A DNA stretch of 21,599 bases from FEN-1219 sp036563665 (lineage in GTDB: Bacteria; Pseudomonadota; Gammaproteobacteria; Steroidobacterales; Rariloculaceae). A program made the position numbers and the translations under genes. The notes beneath the pieces were generated by a model that saw only the letters and a list, made by a program, of their open reading frames with translations, was not told where the DNA came from and made no database searches. The stretch lies in assembly GCA_036563665.1 (NCBI GenBank), contig DATCLY010000053.1, positions 1-21,599 on the forward strand. The letters are read 5' to 3'. This document shows, in pieces, positions 8,453 through 13,880 of the stretch (positions are counted from its first letter, which is position 1; each line of letters starts with the position of its first letter).

Positions 8453-10309
8453 ATGCTGGAAGCGCAAACTACCGACCTTTCCCTCGCGGTGTCGCTGCTC
8501 GGCTCGGGGATAGTCGCCGTGGCCCTGTTCAAGCGGCTGGGCCTGGGCTCCGTGCTGGGTTACCTCGCGGCCGGCCTCGCCATCGGCCCGTTCGGCCTCA
8601 AGCTCGTCACGCATCCGGAGGCCATCCTGCACGTCGCCGAGCTCGGCGTGGTGATGTTCCTGTTCATCGTCGGGCTCGAGATGCGGCCGGCGAAGCTCTG
8701 GAGCCTGCGCAAGGACATCTTCGGCGTCGGCGTGGGGCAGGTGGCGCTGTCGGGCGCCGCGCTCACGGGCGTCGGCGCCGCACTCGGCATGTCGCCGCCG
8801 GTCGCGTTCGTGGCCGCGATGGGCTTCGTGCTGTCCTCGACCGCGATCGTCATGCAGATCCTCGAGGAGCGCGGGGTGGTGGCGACGCCGAAGGGGCAGC
8901 GCATCGTCTCCATCCTGCTGCTCGAGGACCTCACCATCGTGCCGCTGCTCGCGGGTGTGGCGCTCATGGCGCCCGTGCCGAGCGCGAGCGCGGGCCCACG
9001 CTGGCTCGACGTCGCCACGGCGCTCGGCGCCATCGCGGGGCTGCTGACGGCGGGCCTCTGGCTCCTGAACCCGCTGTTCCGGCTGCTGGCCGACGCGCGC
9101 GCCCGCGAGGTCATGACGGCAGCGGCGCTGCTCGTCGTGCTGGGCGCCGCCCTGCTCATGGAACTCGGGGGGCTGTCCATGGCCATGGGCGCGTTCCTCG
9201 CGGGCGTGCTGCTCTCGGAGTCGTCGTTCCGCCATCAGCTCGAGGCGGACATCGAGCCGTTTCGCGGCATCCTGCTCGGGCTGTTCTTCCTCGGCGTGGG
9301 CATGTCGCTCGATCTCGCGGTGGTCGCCCGCGACTGGCAGCGCATCCTGCTGCTCGTGGTGGCGTTCATGACCGTCAAGGGCATCGCCACGTACGCGCTG
9401 GCTCGCCTGACCGGGGCGGCCAATCGCGAGAGCTGGTATCGCGCCGTGCTGCTCTCGGAAGGGGGCGAATTCGCGTTCGTGCTGTATGCGGCGGCCGCGA
9501 ACGAGGGGCTGTTCGCGGCAGACGTGAGCGCCCGGCTCACGGCGGCCGTGATCATCTCGATGAGCCTCATGCCGCTCGCCACGGTGGTGCTGCGTCGGCT
9601 GCTGCCTCCGGCGGCGGAGTCGCTGGAGGGCGTGGAGGAAGCGGACGGCTTGCGCGCGCACGTGCTCATCATCGGCTTCGGCCGCTTCGGGCAGGTGGTG
9701 AGCCAGGCGCTGCTCGCGCGCGGCTTCGAGGTGGCGATCATCGACACCGACACGGAGATGATCCAGGCGGCGGCGCGGTTCGGGTTCAAGATCTACTACG
9801 GCGACGGCACGCGCCTGGACGTGCTGCGCGCTTCGGGCGCGGAGAACGCCCGCGCCATCGCCGTGTGCGTGGACGATGGGGCCACCGCGAGCCGGATCGT
9901 CGAGCTCGTGAAAGAGAGCTTCCCGCACGCGAAGCTCCTCGTGCGCGCCAAGGATCGCGTGCACGCGCTCGAGCTCACCCGGCTGCACGTCGACTACCAG
10001 ATTCGCGAGACGTTCGAATCCGCCCTGGCGTTCGGCGCGGCCGCGCTGCGCGTGCTCGGCGTGTCCGCGGAGGAGGCGGCGGAGATCGCTGAGGACGTTC
10101 GCACCCGCGATCGCGAACGGTTCGCCGTCGAGCTTGCGAGCGGCGACGTGCTGGGCGCCGCGAAGCTGCTGCGCGTGAAGCCCGAGCCGCAGCCGTTCCA
10201 CAAGCCGCGGACGCAGGCGGAGCCGCTCAACGAGGACGCGCGGGCCGTGCTCACGGCGCCGGCGGACACGGCGGACACGAGGGACGCCGGCGAGCGGGCG
10301 GCGCCGTAG
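8453..10309 (+). CDS. Kef/CPA2-type monovalent cation:proton antiporter with RCK (TrkA-N) domain
   Basis: 618 residues. The membrane domain (about 8-380) resembles KefB/KefC: VLGYLAAGLAIGPFGLK, FLFIVGLEMRP, FVLSSTAIVMQILEERG, LLEDLTIVPLLAG, MGAFLAGVLLSES and LLSEGGEFAFVLY follow in family order. A cytosolic TrkA-N/RCK domain starts near 402 with the nucleotide-binding motif IIGFGRFGQ and the acidic residue in IIDTDTEM. It should exchange K+ or Na+ for H+ at the inner membrane under nucleotide or glutathione-adduct control. In KefC the corresponding loop has FQD; here it is LED. The ATG at 8453 is preferred because GAGG sits 5 nt upstream and the homologous part starts there. An in-frame GTG at 8345 would add 36 unlikely residues. 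The last ~40 residues are a polar tail. Confidence 0.92.
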   Translation: MLEAQTTDLSLAVSLLGSGIVAVALFKRLGLGSVLGYLAAGLAIGPFGLKLVTHPEAILHVAELGVVMFLFIVGLEMRPAKLWSLRKDIFGVGVGQVALSGAALTGVGAALGMSPPVAFVAAMGFVLSSTAIVMQILEERGVVATPKGQRIVSILLLEDLTIVPLLAGVALMAPVPSASAGPRWLDVATALGAIAGLLTAGLWLLNPLFRLLADARAREVMTAAALLVVLGAALLMELGGLSMAMGAFLAGVLLSESSFRHQLEADIEPFRGILLGLFFLGVGMSLDLAVVARDWQRILLLVVAFMTVKGIATYALARLTGAANRESWYRAVLLSEGGEFAFVLYAAAANEGLFAADVSARLTAAVIISMSLMPLATVVLRRLLPPAAESLEGVEEADGLRAHVLIIGFGRFGQVVSQALLARGFEVAIIDTDTEMIQAAARFGFKIYYGDGTRLDVLRASGAENARAIAVCVDDGATASRIVELVKESFPHAKLLVRAKDRVHALELTRLHVDYQIRETFESALAFGAAALRVLGVSAEEAAEIAEDVRTRDRERFAVELASGDVLGAAKLLRVKPEPQPFHKPRTQAEPLNEDARAVLTAPADTADTRDAGERAAP

Positions 10310-10351
10310 GGAGCCGCGAGAGCCCGGGTACGCAGACGATGGCGATGCGAT

Positions 10352-10375
10352 GCCTAACGTGCTCGACGGCTGGCC
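10352..10375 (-). repeat. Half attC-like site (GTTAGGC) closing the cassette-like block
   Basis: On the minus strand the TonB-domain gene stop is followed within 24 nt by GTTAGGC (plus-strand GCCTAAC at 10352-10358), the consensus right end of an integron attC site. Beyond it sequence composition returns to that of the antiporter gene's flank. The matching left half is not recognisable, so this could be a truncated site or a chance 7-mer. Position after an ORF and its relation to the other three sites favour the former. Confidence 0.4.
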
Positions 10376-10756
10376 TCACTCGGCAAGCCTGAACGTGAAT
10401 GTGCGCCGCTTACGGGTCACCGAGCCAGATGGCTGATACCTCCAGAGCCGCAAGGCCGCTATTGCTGCCTGATCGTGCAGTCCCGGCGGCATCGATTCGA
10501 CGACTTCGATGTCCTCGACGGCACCGTCCTCTCGTACCGTGTAGGCCAGAACGACATAGCCCTCGATGAACCTGTACGTCATTCTGGGCTGCGGAGCCGG
10601 GCATGCCGTAAGGCCCTCGTCCAGCTTGGCGCAGTCGGTGTTCGCCATCGACGAGTAGCATGTAGTCAAGCCGGATACGAGCAAGAGAAAGGGCAGGGCC
10701 ACGTGCTGCGCGGCATCACCACCGCGTCGGCGATTCGGCGCTTTAGCGCTGCTCAT
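10376..10756 (-). CDS. TonB C-terminal domain protein
   Basis: 126 residues. The last ~70 residues match the TonB C-terminal fold: YVVLAYTVREDGAVEDIEVV, then a short helix DQAAIAALRLWRYQPSG, then RRTFTFRLAE. Residues 1-35 contain RRR followed by a hydrophobic stretch (VALPFLLLVSGL), so it is probably exported or anchored. TTC at 31-33 is a poor lipobox. Unlike true TonB it lacks a Pro-rich spacer, so it is a stand-alone TonB_C protein whose role in energising outer-membrane receptors is doubtful. Its ATG overlaps the stop of the upstream GNAT fragment (ATGA, 10753-10756). An internal GTG at the VALP position could be the real start. Lower GC than its neighbours and the flanking GTTAGGC suggest it entered as part of a gene cassette. 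Confidence 0.8.
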   Translation of the reverse strand: MSSAKAPNRRRGGDAAQHVALPFLLLVSGLTTCYSSMANTDCAKLDEGLTACPAPQPRMTYRFIEGYVVLAYTVREDGAVEDIEVVESMPPGLHDQAAIAALRLWRYQPSGSVTRKRRTFTFRLAE

Positions 10757-10992
10757 TGCCTTTCCTCTTGCACAGTACTTGCTAGTGCCTTCTTCATGAA
10801 ATAGCGCACGAATCCGGGCGGGTAATCATCGAGCTGCCCGAAACCACTGTAGCCCAGGCGCTCGTAGAAGCCGCGAGCTTGAAACTCGTACGTATCGAGC
10901 CATGCGCTGTGACAGCCACGACGGATCGCCTCGTGCTCTGCCCGACGCATGAGCTCAGTTCCGCCGCTATTGTCGGACGCGACTGCAGCATC
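10753..10992 (-). pseudogene. GNAT acetyltransferase, C-terminal fragment
   Basis: The open frame, without a start codon, runs from just after a TAA at 10993-10995. It reads GGTELMRRAEHEAIRRGC, AWLDTYEFQARGFYERLGY, DDYPPGFVRYFMKKAL. These are the acetyl-CoA-binding helix and last strands of GNAT enzymes of the small-molecule N-acetyltransferase type. About 79 codons remain. The N-terminal half (roughly 70-80 residues in a complete enzyme) is absent, and I see no trace of it in other frames up to the RidA gene. An ATG at 10950 could make a 65-residue product, but it would lack most of the acetyl-CoA-binding loop. The glycine-rich loop is also degraded (SDNSGGTEL where RGxGxG is expected). It probably marks a deletion or recombination point in the cassette-like block. 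Confidence 0.75.
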
Positions 10993-11133
10993 TTACCCAC
11001 ATTGGACGACTCACCTCGAGGCAACGATCGCTTGGCTCGCGTGAACCACGACGGAGGCTTGACCGCTCGAGGGGCGACCGAGGACCGGTCCGACCCAGCG
11101 TGCGACATGATTCTGCGCGCCTCGGCTGCGGTT

Positions 11134-11161
11134 GACCGTCCGCTGCAACCGCCAGTTTGGC
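11134..11161 (-). repeat. attC-like left end after the RidA gene
   Basis: Ten nt past the RidA stop the minus strand reads GCCAAAC (six of seven to the RYYYAAC consensus), a 5-nt spacer, then gttgcagcggacggt. The same 15-mer with the same 5-nt spacing occurs at 11673-11687, and a 13/15 match at 11831-11845. The distal half of this site was not found before the GNAT fragment, so it is incomplete or strongly diverged. Confidence 0.5.
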
Positions 11162-11171
11162 GGCCCAATGC

Positions 11172-11567
11172 TCAGCTTCGTTCCCGATTGACAACCGCGT
11201 CCGCCTCGAACTCGACGAGCCACTCCGGGTCGACGAAGCGTGACACCTGCATGATCGTGTTCGCCGGGCGAACGTCCCGAAAGAATTCGCCGTGAACCCG
11301 AGCAACCGCTTCCCAATCCTCAATGCGGACAAGGAGCGTGCGCGTGCGGACGACGTCCGCGAGCGATGCACCGGTGTCTTCCAGCGCAGCACGAATGATT
11401 TCCAAGCAGCGGCGTGCCTGCGCCGCCGGATCGCCCCGACCAACGGTCCGTCCATCCGGACCGAGCGGAGCGGTCCCGGACACCGCGATCACATCGCCGA
11501 CGCGGACAGCACGGGAGATGCCGACCTTGGGTTCGTACGGGCTGCCGCTGGATATGAGCTTGCGCAT
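11172..11567 (-). CDS. RidA (YjgF/YER057c/UK114) family enamine/imine deaminase
   Basis: 131 residues, the normal RidA length. These trimeric cytosolic enzymes hydrolyse reactive 2-aminoacrylate-type enamines/imines released by PLP enzymes. Visible signatures: RAVRVGDVIAVSGTAPLGPDG near 19-39, the helix AAQARRCLEIIRAALEDTGASLADVVRTRTLL near 48-79, and the terminal RPANTIMQVSRF plus WLVEFEADAVV near 100-126. R100 and E119 are at the positions expected for substrate binding, so it could be active; archetypal RidA has the conserved Arg in a RxAxxV context, so this is probably one of the other Rid subfamilies. The ATG at 11567 lies 6 nt after a GTTAGGC attC end, the spacing typical of integron cassettes. 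An in-frame GTG at 11585 would start inside that site and is disfavoured. Confidence 0.9.
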   Translation of the reverse strand: MRKLISSGSPYEPKVGISRAVRVGDVIAVSGTAPLGPDGRTVGRGDPAAQARRCLEIIRAALEDTGASLADVVRTRTLLVRIEDWEAVARVHGEFFRDVRPANTIMQVSRFVDPEWLVEFEADAVVNRERS

Positions 11568-11573
11568 GGTGTC

Positions 11574-11699
11574 GCCTAACGCCACGGCTCAGCGGCCGCA
11601 TGACCGGTTGTCCGGCGCGGCGCACGTTCGTTATGAAATGGCACACGTGCGACGCGCCCGCGTCGCCGTATCACCGTCCGCTGCAACTGCTTGCTATAC
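11574..11699 (-). repeat. Near-complete attC-like recombination site (~126 bp, VCR-sized)
   Basis: On the plus strand the site opens with GCCTAAC (11574-11580), a 5-nt spacer and a GGCTCAGCGGCCG arm. It closes with ccgtccgctgcaac, a 5-nt spacer and GCTATAC (five of seven to GTTRRRY). Between the ends is a long imperfect inverted repeat with an inner stem of 13/14 pairs, GGCGCGGCGCACGT (11614-11627) against ACGTGCGACGCGCC (11645-11658), loop 17 nt. End motifs, symmetrical 5-nt spacers and length fit an attC of the Vibrio-repeat size class. It lies between the stop of an upstream ORF fragment (6 nt away) and the RidA start (6 nt away). Confidence 0.65.
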
Positions 11700-11705
11700 G
11701 GAACC

Positions 11706-11984
11706 CTACGGCAAGCGCTTGCGAACTTCAGCGCGTGCGTGTGAGGCGATGCCATTGAGCTCCTCGTCTGAGCCGCTGAGAAATGCCTGTCCGAACTCGC
11801 TAAGATCATGCGCCAGCACTTGAGGCGCGCACGGTCGGCTGCAACAGCTGCTTAGGCGGGTGGCGCGAGACAGCAACAGTCCCTTCCTGACATTCCCGGC
11901 GCTACGAGTTTCCGTCGCACCCGGTGCCGTCTGAATTTGCCGCTGCCCAAACGGTAGTCTCATGAACACCAGGAAGCTCGCCAC
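11706..11984 (-). pseudogene. Unidentified ORF fragment in the cassette-like block
   Basis: A 92-codon frame starting at ATG 11984. Only its last ~37 residues look like natural protein (VLAHDLSEFGQAFLSGSDEE, then IASHARAEVRKRLP): amphipathic, charged and helix-like. The first ~55 residues run through the attC-like sequence at 11831-11857 and look non-coding. I take it as the 3' remnant of a lost cassette gene joined to half of another attC site. I do not recognise the family. Its stop is 6 nt from the attC-like site at 11574-11699, as expected for a cassette ORF. With its surroundings it fills the 441-bp gap between the RidA start and the DUF402 gene; the remaining part, about 11858-12008, shows nothing I can name. 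Confidence 0.4.
11831..11857 (-). repeat. Truncated attC-like left end
   Basis: Minus strand GCCTAAG (six of seven to RYYYAAC), a 5-nt spacer, then gttgcagccgaccgt. This has the same layout as the sites at 11134-11161 and 11574-11699, with 13 of 15 core bases identical. The other half is missing; the sequence passes directly into the ORF fragment ending at 11706. Confidence 0.45.
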
Positions 11985-12008
11985 CGACCGACTTGCTCAT
12001 GGTAAACG

Positions 12009-12689
12009 CTAGGGCCGCGCCACGGGCAACCGTGGAGTTTCTGTGGGATACCGCCGCTCCCAGGACGTCGGCGCCGTGGTATCCCATGCCGCGGGCAGCG
12101 TCGGCACCTGCCATTGCGGATCCGGCCGCCAATCCGCCCAGCCGCGCGTGCACGGGTGCGTGCCGGCGAGCAGCTCCGCGACGACCCGCTCGCCCTCCGC
12201 TCGCGCGGCCGCCGCGAGCTCCGGCGTGTAGAAGCCGTGCTCCACGTGCGCGAGCAATTCTTCCTCGTCGCGCCAGCGCCACTGCAAGCCGGGCGTCAGC
12301 TCGATGTCGAGCGTGTGATCTTGCGTGTCCACGCCCACGCTGGTGCGGCGGAACGGCTCTTCGAGATTGACGAAGTACTTGAGGAAACGAAGCGAGCGCC
12401 CGTCGCCATCCCAGGAGAGCCACACCGAATGCGATCGGCCGGGGATCATCAGCCGCAGCGTGTCCGTCCTCCATGCTTTCTCCGAAAGCGGCAGCGGCGG
12501 ATCCGGCGACTCGCGTTTCTCCCGCGCCGGCTTTTTCGGCCAGGCGCGGTACACCGTTCCCCTGGCGATGTGGAGCGCGAGGAGATCCGGGCCGTCCTCC
12601 ACGATGCGGCACGGCCAGCAGATCTCGATGCGGCCGTCCGTCGTCACGTAGCGCAGCGCGATGACCTCGCCGCGCGCCCACGCGGTCAT
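12009..12689 (-). CDS. DUF402 domain protein
   Basis: 226 residues, a DUF402 (FomD-like) beta-barrel protein. Members studied elsewhere act as nucleotide phosphohydrolases or in resistance/antibiotic biosynthesis clusters; the function here is unknown. Family features: an N-terminal barrel strand pair (WPCRIVEDGPDLLALHIARG), SHSVWLSWDGDGRSLRFLKYFVNLEEPFRR near 105-134, the acidic metal-binding run GVDTQDHTLDIELTPG and WRWRDEEELLAHVEHGFYTP near 137-173, and a C-terminal helix followed by PDPQWQVPTLPAAWD. The ATG at 12689 overlaps the stop of the epimerase gene (ATGA, 12686-12689), so translation is probably coupled. The frame continues open upstream, but that part is an antisense-type shadow within the epimerase gene. 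A CCACGG/CCGTGG inverted repeat (12020-12035) lies inside its last codons. Confidence 0.85.
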   Translation of the reverse strand: MTAWARGEVIALRYVTTDGRIEICWPCRIVEDGPDLLALHIARGTVYRAWPKKPAREKRESPDPPLPLSEKAWRTDTLRLMIPGRSHSVWLSWDGDGRSLRFLKYFVNLEEPFRRTSVGVDTQDHTLDIELTPGLQWRWRDEEELLAHVEHGFYTPELAAAARAEGERVVAELLAGTHPCTRGWADWRPDPQWQVPTLPAAWDTTAPTSWERRYPTETPRLPVARP

Positions 12690-13237
12690 GCGTAAGCGCG
12701 CCGCACCGCCTCGTCGTCGTCCTCGTCCGGGAAGAACCGCGATGTCCGCAGGATCACGCACGGCAGGCCACGACGCCGGTGAACGAGCTGGCAGAGATCC
12801 TCCGCCGCGCGCTTCGTGATGCCGTAGACGTCGCGCGGCCGCGGCGGAAGGTCTTCCGTCGCCCAGACGGCCGGCTGCCCGGGCCCCGGGCGCACCGCGT
12901 CGCCGAACACGCTGGTGGTGCTCGTGAAGACGAACGCCGAAACGCCCGCGGCCGCAGCTTCCTCGAGCAGATTGAGCGTGCCCGTGACGTTCGTGTCCAC
13001 GAACGCTCGAGCGGAGTGCGTGGCGACGTGCGGCTTGTGCAACGTGGCGGCGTGGACGACCGCGTCGACGCCGCGCATGCAGTCGCGCACGAAGGCGCGG
13101 TCGGCGATGTCCCCCCGACGGTGCGTGAAGGCGGACGGCAGCAGGTCGAGGCCGGCCACGTCGTGGCCGGCGGCCGTGAGCACCCGTGCCAACCCCTCGC
13201 CGAGGTGTCCCGCGCTGCCCGTGACCAGAATCCTCAC
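12686..13237 (-). CDS. NAD-dependent epimerase/dehydratase (extended SDR), C-terminally truncated
   Basis: 183 residues, the cofactor half of an extended short-chain dehydrogenase. The Rossmann motif is TGSAGHLG (G7-G13). D31 follows strand 2. VDAVVHAAT is near 58-65, the catalytic Ser region is FTSTTSVFG, and the YxxxK pair is Y138/K142. The protein stops at RTSRFFPDEDDDEAVRRAYA, exactly where complete homologues (about 300-330 residues) continue into the substrate-binding region. No continuation appears in other frames, because the DUF402 gene starts at once. So either the gene was cut and resealed to the DUF402 gene, or this is a shortened SDR. The start is GTG at 13237, with GAGGGG 8 nt upstream. 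It may bind NAD but activity is doubtful. Confidence 0.85.
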   Translation of the reverse strand: MRILVTGSAGHLGEGLARVLTAAGHDVAGLDLLPSAFTHRRGDIADRAFVRDCMRGVDAVVHAATLHKPHVATHSARAFVDTNVTGTLNLLEEAAAAGVSAFVFTSTTSVFGDAVRPGPGQPAVWATEDLPPRPRDVYGITKRAAEDLCQLVHRRRGLPCVILRTSRFFPDEDDDEAVRRAYA

Positions 13238-13280
13238 GCCTGCTTCCCCTCGCCGAGCGCAATGAGCTCGGGCGAAGCTT

Positions 13281-13646
13281 CTAGGAGCGTGCCGCCAACG
13301 CCGCCGGCACGACGACCGCGGCCGTAACCAGAATCGTTACCACGCCGAAGTAGACGACGCCAATAACGAGGTACATACGGATCGAAGGCAACCACTTCGC
13401 GCGCCGGCCTTCGATGTGCTCTTTGGTCAAAAAACCAGGCGAGAAGAGCAGTTTCCGAATCGATCTGAGGAAGCGGCCGTCCAAGGCCGAGACCTCCAGA
13501 GCGATCTCGTGGAGAAGCTCCGTCAAAGATGGATTCAGGGGCCGATCCTGGCCGCAAGCCGCACAAAACTTCCCATGCAGGGGCGCCCCGCAGTTCCTGC
13601 ATGTTCGGGACTGCGTAGTGCTAATGTCCATGCATGCGGAAGGCAT
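13281..13646 (-). CDS. Short DUF3667-type zinc-ribbon membrane protein
   Basis: 121 residues. A zinc ribbon at about 16-33 (CRNCGAPLHGKFCAACGQ) is followed by LTELLHEIALEVSALDGRFL, then FSPGFLTKEHIEGRRAKWLP near 66-87, the signature of DUF3667-family proteins, then one membrane helix (MYLVIGVVYFGVVTILVTAA). Family members usually have two or more helices and 200 or more residues, so this one is short and may have lost its C-terminal part. Function is unknown. The start could be ATG 13646 or ATG 13631; neither has a clear ribosome-binding site, and the zinc ribbon begins soon after both. It is transcribed away from the hydrolase at 13881. Confidence 0.75.
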   Translation of the reverse strand: MPSACMDISTTQSRTCRNCGAPLHGKFCAACGQDRPLNPSLTELLHEIALEVSALDGRFLRSIRKLLFSPGFLTKEHIEGRRAKWLPSIRMYLVIGVVYFGVVTILVTAAVVVPAALAARS

Positions 13647-13708
13647 GTCGTTTACACATGGCAGCGCCTCGGCGACGAGACGGTATGACTTTCGCGGGGC
13701 AAAGCGCT

Positions 13709-13732
13709 GATGGCATGCGGCAATATGCCATC
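13709..13732. promoter_or_regulatory. Perfect 8-8-8 inverted repeat, possible operator
   Basis: GATGGCAT (13709-13716) and ATGCCATC (13725-13732) form a perfect 8-bp inverted repeat with an 8-nt spacer, in the divergent gap between the DUF3667 gene and the serine hydrolase. Size and symmetry fit a dimeric regulator's operator. No regulator gene is adjacent, so the call is tentative. Confidence 0.35.
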
Positions 13733-13788
13733 GGCAAGGTGATCAAGAAAGTCGCCGGTTCCGGAGCATTGCTGTTCGCCGACGAGGC

Positions 13789-13807
13789 CGGCCGGCATTG
13801 CCGGCCG
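13789..13807. repeat. Perfect hairpin in divergent intergenic region
   Basis: CGGCCGGC-ATT-GCCGGCCG gives an 8-bp all-GC stem with a 3-nt loop, just upstream of the possible hydrolase promoter. It could be a protein site, a boundary hairpin or a by-product of high GC; no T-run follows on either strand. Confidence 0.4.
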
Positions 13808-13815
13808 CACGCCGA

Positions 13816-13845
13816 TTGCTTCCCTTCCTTTCAATTGCCTATCCT
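13816..13845 (+). promoter_or_regulatory. Possible sigma70 promoter for the hydrolase/dehydrogenase pair
   Basis: TTGCTT (13816-13821) and TATCCT (13840-13845) are separated by 18 nt and lie 36 nt before the ATG at 13881, in a pyrimidine-rich patch that stands out from the GC-rich surroundings. Each box is a four-of-six match to consensus. Confidence 0.4.
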
Positions 13846-13880
13846 TCGCTCCGAGCCCGCAGCGGGGCAGGGGGAGGAAC

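Noticed and set aside
12020..12035. CCACGG-gcaa-CCGTGG hairpin as a terminator of the DUF402 gene
   Set aside because: It lies inside the coding sequence before the stop and has no U-run after it.
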